64,000 bases of DNA from contig NZ_JAFV01000001.1 of the NCBI RefSeq assembly GCF_000526315.1, positions 558,001 through 622,000 of the forward strand. Direction: 5' to 3'. This document shows positions 45,463-53,358 of this stretch, one piece after another (position 1 is the stretch's first letter; every line of letters begins with the position of its first letter). Under the pieces are notes generated by a model. That model worked only from the letters and a program-made list of their open reading frames with translations, did not search any database and was not told the origin of the DNA. This stretch comes from Methylopila sp. 73B (lineage in GTDB: Bacteria > Pseudomonadota > Alphaproteobacteria > Rhizobiales > Methylopilaceae). A program made the position numbers and the translations under genes.

Positions 45463-46511
45463 GGCCGCTCCTCCGCCGGCTGGCCAAGCTCCGCCGCGCC
45501 GCGCCCCCGCGTCTTTGCAAGCAGGCGCTCTCCGAGCGTGAGCGCTGTGGGCAGGAGACCCTGCCGCAGACCGAGCACGCAGAGCGTCAGCACGACGCCC
45601 ATGACCAGGTTGGGGTCGAGGACGGCGAAGCCCGGCCCCGCGTCGAGCGAGCCGAGCCAGGTTGAAAGCGCCATCAGCAGGAAACAGCCGATCACGGGGC
45701 CTGCGAAGGTGCCGAGCCCGCCGACGATCACCCAGATGATCACCTGCCCGTTAGTCTGCAGGCTGAACATGTTGGGGCTGACGAAGACGCTGTTGGCGAA
45801 CAGCACGCCGCCGGCGCCCGCGATCGCGCCGCCGAGGGTGAAGATCCCGAGCTTGTAGCGGCGGGTGTCGTAGCCGAGCAGCTCGGCGCGGCTTTCGTTT
45901 TCGCGGATCGCTATCACCGCCCGGCCGAAGCGGGTCGCCATCGCAAGTTTGCAGATGACGTAGCAGGCGAGCAGCGCGCCGACGGCGAGCATGTAGATCT
46001 GCTCCGGCAGGAAGGGCTCGTCGGGATGGCCCGGCGGCGCGAGGATTGGGGTGGAGGGGATGCCGTTGAAGCCGCCGAGAGGGGCCGCGCCGATCGTCCA
46101 TTCCTCGCCCGCGGTCTGGTTGATGAAGCGGTAGAGGATCAGCGACACGGTGAGGGTGATCACGCCGAGGTAGACGTCCGAGATCCGGCCCCAGAACATG
46201 AAGTAGCCGAGCAGGGCCGCGAAGCCGGCCGCCGCCGCGACGGCGATCACGGCCGCGAGCGGCGTGCTTTCGAGGTTGAGGCCGGCGACCGCGTAGACGT
46301 AGCCGGCGAGGCCGAAGAACGCGGCCTGCCCGAAGCTGAGGATGCCGGCGTAGCCCCAGATGAGCGCAAGCGAGAGCGCGAGGATCGCGTAGCTCGCGTA
46401 GATCGAGCCGTTGATCATGGTCGTCAGCTCGCCCCCGGCGGGAACGGCCACGAGGGCGTAGAGGGCGGCGGCTGCGACGAGCAGCCAGCCGAGGGCGTCG
46501 CGAAGGGTCAC
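45459..46511 (-). CDS. Branched-chain/amide ABC transporter permease, LivM-like
   Basis: 350 residues from the GTG at 46511 that overlaps the stop of the upstream permease; longer frames are shadows of that gene. About ten membrane helices with LIWGYAGILSFGQAAFFGLAGY and the coupling loop AIRENESRAELLGYDTRRYK. It forms the channel together with the LivH-like protein. Confidence 0.92.
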   Translation of the reverse strand: MTLRDALGWLLVAAAALYALVAVPAGGELTTMINGSIYASYAILALSLALIWGYAGILSFGQAAFFGLAGYVYAVAGLNLESTPLAAVIAVAAAAGFAALLGYFMFWGRISDVYLGVITLTVSLILYRFINQTAGEEWTIGAAPLGGFNGIPSTPILAPPGHPDEPFLPEQIYMLAVGALLACYVICKLAMATRFGRAVIAIRENESRAELLGYDTRRYKLGIFTLGGAIAGAGGVLFANSVFVSPNMFSLQTNGQVIIWVIVGGLGTFAGPVIGCFLLMALSTWLGSLDAGPGFAVLDPNLVMGVVLTLCVLGLRQGLLPTALTLGERLLAKTRGRGAAELGQPAEERP

Positions 46512-47374
46512 AGCGACCTCCGGAAGAAGCGGCCGGTGATCCCCTGCGGCAGCACGCGCAGGAGAAGGACGGCGGCCGCGAGCAGCGCGACCTCGCCGAG
46601 CACCGGCGTCATGACGAAGGAGAAGGCGGTGTTGACCGAGCCCAGCAGCGCCGAGGCGCTGAGCGCGCCCGTCAGGATCGCGGTCCCGCCGGAGATCACG
46701 GTGATGAAGGCCTTGGCAATGTAGACCGCGCCGATGGACGGCGCGACGCCCGTGATCGGCGCGATCAGCGCCCCCGCGAGCCCCGAGATGGCGGCGCCCG
46801 TGACGAAGGTTGTGGCGTAGACCTTGGCGGGGTCGACGCCGAGCTCCGCCGCCATGTCGCGGTTCTGCATGGCGCCGCGGGCGATCAGCCCGACCGCGGT
46901 CCGCCGCAGCACGTACCATCCGCCGAGGAAGAGCAGCGCGGTCACGCCGGTGGTGAGCAGTTCATAGAGGCCGATGGCGTAGCCGCCGATCGGGACGCTG
47001 CCGAGCGGCGGCGAGATGCCGGAGACGCGGTTGCCGAAGATTACCGTCACGACGCCGACCAGCGCCAGGCTGACGCCCCAGGTCGCCAGCATGGTGTCGA
47101 TCATCCGCCCGTAGAGCCGCCGGATGACGAGGCGTTCCAGCACCGCGCCGATGAGGCCGACCGTGACTGGCGCCGCCACGAAGATCGCGAGCCAGAGATT
47201 GAGGCCGGCCTGGTGCGAGACCAGCGCCGCGTAGCCGCCGAGCATCAGGAACTCGCCATGGGCCATGTTGATGATCCGCATCATGCCGAAGATCACCGCG
47301 AGCCCCGCGCTGATGAGCGCGAGGTTGGCGATGGTCACGACGAGCTGCAGGAGGACGATGAGCGCATAGTCCAT
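46508..47374 (-). CDS. Branched-chain/amide ABC transporter permease, LivH-like
   Basis: 288 residues, about eight membrane helices. Signature GLAVIFGMMRIINMAHGEFLMLGGY near the N-terminus and the coupling loop GLIARGAMQNRDMAAELGV. Unlike the UrtB of this window it has no exported N-terminal extension, which is one reason not to call this second operon urt. Confidence 0.92.
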   Translation of the reverse strand: MDYALIVLLQLVVTIANLALISAGLAVIFGMMRIINMAHGEFLMLGGYAALVSHQAGLNLWLAIFVAAPVTVGLIGAVLERLVIRRLYGRMIDTMLATWGVSLALVGVVTVIFGNRVSGISPPLGSVPIGGYAIGLYELLTTGVTALLFLGGWYVLRRTAVGLIARGAMQNRDMAAELGVDPAKVYATTFVTGAAISGLAGALIAPITGVAPSIGAVYIAKAFITVISGGTAILTGALSASALLGSVNTAFSFVMTPVLGEVALLAAAVLLLRVLPQGITGRFFRRSL

Positions 47375-47440
47375 GGTGTGTCTTCGGCTAGAGCGGGGAG
47401 CTTCGACGCAAGTGAGAGGGGCGAGCGACGTTACCCTCGT

Positions 47441-47560
47441 GCGTGCTTCGAGACGCCTCGCTGTTCGCGAGGCTCCTCAGCATGAGAAGAGGGGAGGGGC
47501 CTCTCCATCACCAAAGGGTCCTCATGCTGAGGAGGCCCGTAGGGCCGTCTCGAAGCACGC
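47441..47560. repeat. Family A palindromic repeat, copy 3
   Basis: Outer arms GCGTGCTTCGAGACG (47441-47455) and CGTCTCGAAGCACGC (47546-47560); inner arms GGCTCCTCAGCATGAG (from about 47471) and CTCATGCTGAGGAGGC (from about 47521). It lies between the binding-protein gene and the livH-like gene of one operon. Confidence 0.88.
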
Positions 47561-47588
47561 AGACGGTCGCGGCCGCCCCAGCCTCGCC

Positions 47589-48833
47589 TCAGCTCTTCAC
47601 GTCGATGACGAACTGCTTGGTCTCGGTCGGGTTCGCCGCGAGATCACAGACGGCGGCGGTGTCGGCCGGCGGCTGCTGCGGGAAGCTCTCCAGCACGTGG
47701 TAGGCGCGGTCCCGCACCTCAGCGATGTAGGTGTCCAGCGTGTCGTGATGGGTCCTGGGATCAATCGTGGTCTTGCCCGCGGGTCCCGTGAACGACAGGC
47801 CGCTCTCGAGCGCGAGGATGACCTTGTCACGGTCCACGCTGCCGGCCTCGGCGGCCGCCGCGGCCCAGAGGTTGACCGCGTGGTAGGTCATCGCCGAGGC
47901 CTCGGTCACCGCGTCCGCCTTTTCGCCGAAGCGGGCCGTGTACTTCTTCAGGAAAGCTTCGTTTTCCGGCGTCTTGAGGCCGTCGAAGTAGGCGTAGGAC
48001 ACCACGATGCCGTTGTGCTCGTCGGGCGAGGTCAGGACCTGCTCGTTGCCGATGCCGAAGGTGGTCGAAGCCATCGGGATCTTGTCCTTCATGCCGGCCG
48101 CGACCCACTGGCGGTAGAACGAGTTGTGCGCCGCGCCGACGAGCACGGACATGATCATGTCGGGCTTGGCCGCCTGGATCTTGCGGATCGTCGGGCCGAA
48201 GTCGTTGACGTCGAGCGGGAAGAAGTCCGCCTGCGCGACCTCGCCGCCGTTCTCGGAGGCGAACTTGCGGATCCACTTGGTGGTGATCTGGCCGTAGTTG
48301 TAATCGGCCGCCAGCACGTAGATCGTCTTCGCGTTGAAGCGCTTCATCACGAAGGGCGTGAACTTCTGAAGCGTCTGCGCGGGCGTCGAACCCATGCAGA
48401 ACACGTTGCGGTCGCAGACGCCTCCCTCGTAGAGCATGTTGTAGAAATAGGGCGTGCGGAACCGGCGGAGCGTCGGGCGCATCGCTTCCCGGGAGGCGGA
48501 GATGATCCCGCCGAACACCACCGAGGCCTTCTGCTTCGTGGCCGCTTCAGTCGCGTACTGGGTGTAGAGCTGCATGTTCGACTGCGGGTCGTAATTCTTC
48601 AGCGCGATCGGGCGGCCCAGCACGCCGCCCGCCGCGTTGATCTCCTCGACCGCCAGGGTCAGGCTGTTGATCATCGGCCGGCCGTAGATGTCGATGCCGC
48701 CCGAGGCGTCGTGGATGCCGGCCACCTGGATCGGCTCGGCGGCCGAGGCGAGACGGAGATAGGCGGGTCCGAAGCCCAGCGCCGCTCCCGCGGCGCCGGT
48801 CTTGAGAAGCGTCCTGCGGCTGAGATGCGTCAT
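47589..48833 (-). CDS. AmiC/UrtA-like substrate-binding protein, Tat-exported
   Basis: 414 residues. The N-terminus LSRRTLLKTGAAGAALGFG is a twin-arginine signal, cleaved probably near LASAAEP. The mature protein is a type 1 binding fold of the AmiC/UrtA kind: IHDASGGIDIYGRPM, AVEEINAAGGVLGRPI, VVFGGIISASREAMRPTL and LAADYNYGQITTKWIRKFA. It should deliver substrate to the LivHMGF-like transporter downstream. It is preceded by an AT-rich promoter-like region. The ligand is unknown; the adjoining AmiC sensor has the same fold, so they may share a ligand class. Confidence 0.9.
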   Translation of the reverse strand: MTHLSRRTLLKTGAAGAALGFGPAYLRLASAAEPIQVAGIHDASGGIDIYGRPMINSLTLAVEEINAAGGVLGRPIALKNYDPQSNMQLYTQYATEAATKQKASVVFGGIISASREAMRPTLRRFRTPYFYNMLYEGGVCDRNVFCMGSTPAQTLQKFTPFVMKRFNAKTIYVLAADYNYGQITTKWIRKFASENGGEVAQADFFPLDVNDFGPTIRKIQAAKPDMIMSVLVGAAHNSFYRQWVAAGMKDKIPMASTTFGIGNEQVLTSPDEHNGIVVSYAYFDGLKTPENEAFLKKYTARFGEKADAVTEASAMTYHAVNLWAAAAAEAGSVDRDKVILALESGLSFTGPAGKTTIDPRTHHDTLDTYIAEVRDRAYHVLESFPQQPPADTAAVCDLAANPTETKQFVIDVKS

Positions 48834-48966
48834 CGTGGATCGGTCCCCTGAGGCCGTTCGTCGGTGGATGGTGCGGCGGCGCTCGCTTTCGCTTGCGCCG
48901 CCGATGGTTTGCCTCCGGTCGACGGTAGCCGCCGACCCTCGTCATCGAACAGATAAGGTCAATTTT

Positions 48967-48995
48967 GAGATATTTGAATATGCTAATTTATGCAA
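48967..48995 (-). promoter_or_regulatory. Candidate promoter for the binding-protein/transporter operon
   Basis: On the minus strand, TTGCAT (48995-48990) and TATCTC (48972-48967) are 17 bases apart in a 45-base AT-rich island, about 135 bases upstream of the binding-protein ATG. It suggests that the transporter can be expressed separately from hyuAB. Confidence 0.5.
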
Positions 48996-49019
48996 GGTGG
49001 CCGTTGGCGCGCGCCTGCG

Positions 49020-49055
49020 CCTGTACGGTGGTCGTACAGGGCCGCCGCGGCGGCC
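49020..49055. other. Two adjacent perfect hairpins after hyuB
   Basis: CCTGTACG (49020-49027) pairs with CGTACAGG (49033-49040) around GTGGT, and GGCCGCCGCGGCGGCC (49040-49055) is a palindrome. They begin a few bases after the hyuB stop on the minus strand. No U-tract follows, so they may stabilise or process the transcript, or weakly terminate it. Confidence 0.45.
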
Positions 49056-49058
49056 TCG

Positions 49059-51080
49059 TCAGGCCACCTTGAGGGAGACCGTGGCGTCCTGGCCGGGTTG
49101 CATGCGCTGGCTCCAGTACGGGGAGGCGCGGCGCTTCAGCATGGCCCGGAACTGCTGGGTGGTTTTCTCGAGCAGCTCGCCCGAGCCCCAGTTCACGATC
49201 ACGCCGTACTGGCGGATGAGGTCGAGCGTGCCGAGCTCCCCCGCCCGGTACTTCGCGGCGATCGCCCCGGCGTCCTCGTCCAGCCACTTCGCGCGGTTGG
49301 CGCGGATGTAGGCGCGCTTGGCGAGCGTGCCCTCGCGGTCGACGACGTATTCGGCGAGGTCGGCGTCGACCTCCTTGACCACGACGCCGTAGTCGATCGC
49401 GGCCCGCTCGATCGAGACGTAGCCGTCGGCCACATCCTCGCAGACGAGCTGCGGCTCGCGCTCCAGCGGGTCGCCGAGGCCGCCGCCGCCGGCCGACGGG
49501 CGGCTGACGACGTCGCCCGGCGACAGCGACTCGTTCGAAAACATCGAGCCGAGATAGCGCTCGTTCTCGAGCCCCTCGTTCACCCACACGCCGTGCGGGA
49601 TCGAGGGCAGCCCGCCCCACAGCCCCCAGGTGATGGAGCGTTCGCGGTCGCAGCAGTAGGAGACGACGGTGCGGTCGACCTTGGTGAGGATGACGCCCTT
49701 GTCGACGCCCATGCCGCCGCGGGATTCGCCGGGGCCGCCGCTGTCGACGCGCAGTTCGTGGCAAGTGGTGAGCACCGGCGCGAGCCGCTCCTGGCCCTCG
49801 AAGGGCTGGGTGCCGAGCTGTACGCCGAACACCGGGCCGGTCGCCGCCCAGCCGTCGCGGCCGTTGCGGGCGCCCCAGCCGCCGACCATCCAGTCGTACC
49901 ACATGAAGTACTTGTGGCCGCCGGAGGCGTCCCGCTTGTCCTGGCCGCCGATCAGCAGGTAGTCGAGGTTGAAGGTGCAGGCCATCGCCCGCTCCGGCAT
50001 CACCTCGGCCCAGAGCTCGAAGATCGAGTTCATGATCTTCTCGAACGGACCCGAGCAGAAGCCCGCGACCGGCGTCGGCCAGGCGGCGTTCACGACCGAC
50101 CCCTCCGGCCCGAGATCCACGGTGACGACCCGGTAGAAGCCGGAGTTCAGCGGGATCTCCGGGAACTGCATCTTCGTGCCGGCGACGATCGCGGCGAAGG
50201 AGCCGCCGAAGCAGGCGTTGAGGAAGCAGCGGATGCTGGTCGGGTGCGACTTCGACAGGTCGTAATGGACGGTGTCGTCCTTGATCGTCATCCGCACGCG
50301 GATCGGGATCAGGCCTTCGCCGACGCCCGGGTCGAGGTCGATGTAGTCCTCGGTCTCCCAGACGCCGTCCGGCAGCGCCGACACGCGCTGGCGGGTCAGC
50401 GTCTCGACGTAGTCCTGCACCGCGCCGAAGGAGGTCTTGATGACGTCGAGGCCGTACTTCTCGATCAGGCGGCAGACCTCCTGCTCGGCGACCTTCGTCG
50501 CCTCGGCCTGGGCCTCCATGTCGCCGATGATGTCGGCCGGCGCGCGGGTGTTGGAGGCGATCAGGTTGCAGACGTCGTGCAGGCACTGGCCCTTGCTCCA
50601 CACCCGGACGGGCGTGATGCGCAGCCCTTCGGCCATGTGGTCGATGGCGTTGACGTTGAACGACCCCGGCGTCGCCCCGCCGACGTCCGCCCAGTGGCCG
50701 TTCGCCTGGGCGAAGCCGAGCAGCTCGCCCCGGTAGAACATCGGCCGCACGATGCGGGTGTCGTTGAAGTGTGTGCCGCCCTGGTAGACGTCGTTCACGA
50801 CGAACACGTCGCCGGGATGGATGTCGCCCTTGAAGGCGTTGATCACGGCCTTGGCGGTGTAGTGCAGCGTGCCGACGTGGGCCGCGATGTCGCCCGAGCC
50901 CTGCATGATCGTGTCGCCATTGGCGTCGCAGAGCGCGGAGGAGAAGTCGCGGGACCAGATCACGAAGGAGTAGCAGGTGCGGAAGATCTGCTCCGCCATT
51001 TGGTCGACGATGTTGACGTAGGCGTTCTTGAGGACCTCGAAGGTGACCGGGTCGAGGCCGTGGTCCATGTTAGCGGACAT
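49059..51080 (-). CDS. Hydantoinase B/oxoprolinase-type subunit (HyuB)
   Basis: 673 residues. HyuB-family landmarks are LDPVTFEVLKNAYVNIVDQMAEQI at the start, GDIAAHVGTL, GDVFVVNDVYQGGTHFND (metal/active-site region), GHWADVGG and, near the C-terminus, RPSAGGGGLGDPLERE. The family uses ATP hydrolysis by the HyuA partner to open or carboxylate cyclic amides and ketones (5-oxoprolinase, N-methylhydantoinase, caprolactamase, acetone carboxylase). The substrate here is unknown. The start has AAGGAG seven bases upstream and lies 35 bases after hyuA. Confidence 0.9.
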   Translation of the reverse strand: MSANMDHGLDPVTFEVLKNAYVNIVDQMAEQIFRTCYSFVIWSRDFSSALCDANGDTIMQGSGDIAAHVGTLHYTAKAVINAFKGDIHPGDVFVVNDVYQGGTHFNDTRIVRPMFYRGELLGFAQANGHWADVGGATPGSFNVNAIDHMAEGLRITPVRVWSKGQCLHDVCNLIASNTRAPADIIGDMEAQAEATKVAEQEVCRLIEKYGLDVIKTSFGAVQDYVETLTRQRVSALPDGVWETEDYIDLDPGVGEGLIPIRVRMTIKDDTVHYDLSKSHPTSIRCFLNACFGGSFAAIVAGTKMQFPEIPLNSGFYRVVTVDLGPEGSVVNAAWPTPVAGFCSGPFEKIMNSIFELWAEVMPERAMACTFNLDYLLIGGQDKRDASGGHKYFMWYDWMVGGWGARNGRDGWAATGPVFGVQLGTQPFEGQERLAPVLTTCHELRVDSGGPGESRGGMGVDKGVILTKVDRTVVSYCCDRERSITWGLWGGLPSIPHGVWVNEGLENERYLGSMFSNESLSPGDVVSRPSAGGGGLGDPLEREPQLVCEDVADGYVSIERAAIDYGVVVKEVDADLAEYVVDREGTLAKRAYIRANRAKWLDEDAGAIAAKYRAGELGTLDLIRQYGVIVNWGSGELLEKTTQQFRAMLKRRASPYWSQRMQPGQDATVSLKVA

Positions 51081-51115
51081 GGTTCAGCTCCTTAGGATGT
51101 GAGGGCCGGGGCCGG

Positions 51116-53173
51116 TCAGGCCAGCGGGATGCGCATGACGAGGGTGAGGGAGCGGTCGACTTCCGCCGTGACGCCGGGCGGCACGATCACCGTCGAGTCG
51201 AGCTGGTCGATCACCGCGGGGCCGGCGACCTTCATCCCGGACTGGAGCGCCGCGCGGTCGTAGACGGGCGCGTCGATCGTTTCCGGCAACTCGTCGAAGC
51301 GGACGCGACGGGTCCCGACGGGCGTCGCTTCGGCGTCGACGGGGTCGAAGTCGGCGAACTTCGCCTTCGAGGTGACGCCGGTCGCGATCACGCTGACGCG
51401 GTAGATCTCGACGGGTGCCCCGGGGCGCGAGTAGTTGTGCTCGCGGCCGTGCTCCTCGTGGAAGTAGGCGATCGACTCGTCGAGCGAAACGACGGGCGAG
51501 GCGATGTTGATCGACAGCGCGCGCCACTGGCCGTGGTAGCGCATGTCGATCTTGCGCTGGAACACCATGTTCTCCGGCGTCACGCCCTCGGTGACGAGCC
51601 GCTCGCGACCTTCGATCTCCAGCTCGCGGGAGGTCGTCTCGAGGTCGGCGACGTTCACCTCCTCGGCCTTCGCGAGGTACATCCGGGAGATGTCGTGCTG
51701 GATGTCGACCAGTAGGCAGCCGAGCGCCGAGGTGACGCCGGGGTTCGGCGGCACCAGAACGACGGGGATCGCCAGATCCTTGGCGAGCGCGGCGCCGTGG
51801 AGAGGCCCCGCGCCGCCGAAGGCCACCAGCGCGAAGTCGCGCGGGTCGTAGCCGCGCCGGATCGAGAGCAGCCGGACGGCGTCCGCCATGTTGGCGTTCG
51901 CGACCTTCAGGATCGCGAGCGCGGCCTCCTCGACCGACATGCCGAGCGGCTCGGCGACGCCCTTGCGGATCGCCTCCGTGGCGAGACCCTTCTCGAGCGA
52001 GACCTTGCCGCCGGCGAGCCGGTCGCTGAGGCGGCCGAGCACGACGTTGGCGTCGCAGTTCGTCGGGTTCTCGCCGCCGCGGCCGTAGCAGGCGGGTCCG
52101 GGCGTGGAGCCGGCCGACTGCGGGCCGTTGCGCAGCGAGTTGGCGGCGTCCATCCAGGCCAGCGAGCCGCCGCCGGCGCCGATCGTCAGCACCTCGATCG
52201 AGGGGAAGCAGATCGGGTAGCCGTACTCGACGAACCACTCCTTGGTGACGTTGATCTCGCCGTTGTCGCACAGCGAGACGTCGGTGGAGGTGCCGCCCAT
52301 GTCGAGGCCGATCGAGTTCCTGAACCCGGCCTGCTCGGCGACGAAGCGGCTGGCGATCGCACCCGCCGCGATGCCGGAGGCGGAGAGGCGCGCCGCGTAG
52401 CGCTCGGCCATCTTCGCGGTCATGACGCCGCCGCCGGAGTGCAGCAGCAGCACGTCCTCCTTGTAGCCGCCGGCCTTCATGCGGCTCTCGAGACGGCTGG
52501 CGTACTGGCCGACGACCGGCGCCAGCACCGCGTTCGCGACCGTGGTCGAGAAGCGCTCGTGCTCGAAGATCTCCGGCATGATGTCGCTGGAGATCGAGAT
52601 CGTCGCGTCGGGAATCGCCTCGGCCAGGATGTCGCGCATCCGCTGCTCGTTGGCCGGGTTGATAAAGGAGTTCGCGAAGCAGACCGCGATGGTCTTGACG
52701 CCGCGCTTCTTGATCACGCGGGCGAGCTCGGCGGCCTCCGCTTCGTCGAGCGGCGCGACGATCGCGCCGGAGTAGTCGGTGCGCTCGGTCACCACGAGGC
52801 GGTCGCGGCGCCGGATGTAGGGCTTCGCCATCTCCTTGTAGGTGTCCCAGAGGTCGTCGCGGTTGCCGCGGCGGATCTCGATGGTGTCGCGGAAGCCCTT
52901 GGTGGTGACCATCACGGCCGGCGGAAAGCGGCGGGTGATCAGGGCGTTGGTGGCGAGCGTGGTGCCGTGCTTGAACAGCAGCAGGTCGTTCAGGTTCACG
53001 CCGCCGGCGTCGATGCCGGCCAACACGCCGTCGATCGGGTCGGGGGTGGTCGGCACCTTCGCCACATGCATCAGGCCGGTGGCCTCGCTCAGCACGCAGA
53101 TGTCGGTGAACGTGCCGCCCACGTCGCAGGCGACGCGGACCCTGCGGTCTTCGACGTCAATCGCTTGAGTCAT
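51116..53173 (-). CDS. Hydantoinase A/oxoprolinase-type ATP-binding subunit (HyuA)
   Basis: 685 residues. N-terminal phosphate loop CDVGGTFTDICV, FKHGTTLATNALITR, then the second ASKHA half with GLDMGGTSTDVSL, GAGGGSLAWMD and GPACYGRGG. The C-terminal part includes MRYHGQWRALSI and GPAVIDQLDSTVIVPPG. This subunit binds and hydrolyses ATP to phosphorylate the substrate for HyuB. The ATG is preceded by GAGGAG. An intrinsic terminator and two small hairpins lie between amiR and this gene, suggesting induction by AmiR. Confidence 0.92.
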   Translation of the reverse strand: MTQAIDVEDRRVRVACDVGGTFTDICVLSEATGLMHVAKVPTTPDPIDGVLAGIDAGGVNLNDLLLFKHGTTLATNALITRRFPPAVMVTTKGFRDTIEIRRGNRDDLWDTYKEMAKPYIRRRDRLVVTERTDYSGAIVAPLDEAEAAELARVIKKRGVKTIAVCFANSFINPANEQRMRDILAEAIPDATISISSDIMPEIFEHERFSTTVANAVLAPVVGQYASRLESRMKAGGYKEDVLLLHSGGGVMTAKMAERYAARLSASGIAAGAIASRFVAEQAGFRNSIGLDMGGTSTDVSLCDNGEINVTKEWFVEYGYPICFPSIEVLTIGAGGGSLAWMDAANSLRNGPQSAGSTPGPACYGRGGENPTNCDANVVLGRLSDRLAGGKVSLEKGLATEAIRKGVAEPLGMSVEEAALAILKVANANMADAVRLLSIRRGYDPRDFALVAFGGAGPLHGAALAKDLAIPVVLVPPNPGVTSALGCLLVDIQHDISRMYLAKAEEVNVADLETTSRELEIEGRERLVTEGVTPENMVFQRKIDMRYHGQWRALSINIASPVVSLDESIAYFHEEHGREHNYSRPGAPVEIYRVSVIATGVTSKAKFADFDPVDAEATPVGTRRVRFDELPETIDAPVYDRAALQSGMKVAGPAVIDQLDSTVIVPPGVTAEVDRSLTLVMRIPLA

Positions 53174-53229
53174 CTCTGGCTCCTCATGGCGGGCCGCGGG
53201 CGCCGGGCGCTCCGCAGGCCGTGAAAACG

Positions 53230-53265
53230 AAAAAAGCCGCCGCCAGCGGTGATGCTGGCGACGGC
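53230..53265 (-). terminator. Intrinsic terminator in the hyuA leader (attenuator)
   Basis: On the minus strand the arms GCCGTCGCCAGC and GCTGGCGGCGGC (12 pairs, one G-U) enclose a six-base loop and are followed by TTTTTT. It lies 94 bases after the amiR stop and 56 bases before the hyuA ATG, so it would stop transcription before hyuAB unless overcome. Its 5' arm overlaps an alternative hairpin at 53262-53276. Confidence 0.85.
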
Positions 53266-53276
53266 TCCCTTGGCCG
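53262..53276 (-). promoter_or_regulatory. Candidate antiterminator hairpin P2 in the hyuA leader
   Basis: Minus-strand CGGC-CAAGGGA-GCCG. The 3' arm is shared with the 5' arm of the terminator, so the two structures exclude each other. The loop has A and G in the AxxG spacing described for ANTAR RNA targets. The AAGGGAGC core recurs in the amiC leader. Confidence 0.5.
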
Positions 53277-53336
53277 GTGTCCGCTGGCGACGATCTCTGG
53301 CGCGCGCGGACTTATGTGGACGTGGCGTTTCCGGTC

Positions 53337-53351
53337 GGCGCGCTCTGCGCC
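53337..53351 (-). promoter_or_regulatory. Candidate hairpin P1 in the hyuA leader
   Basis: Minus-strand GGCG-CAGAGCG-CGCC, eight bases after the amiR stop; a five-base-loop register (GGCGC/GCGCC) is also possible. The loop again contains AxxG. ANTAR targets are tandem hairpins, the second overlapping a terminator, which is the arrangement seen here. Confidence 0.42.
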
Positions 53352-53358
53352 GGACGGG

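Noticed and set aside
48990-49017. Possible sigma-54 promoter (TTGCAT preceded by GG pairs) upstream of the transporter operon
   Set aside because: The required GG-N10-GC spacing is not met; GG lies 7 bases from GC instead of 10.
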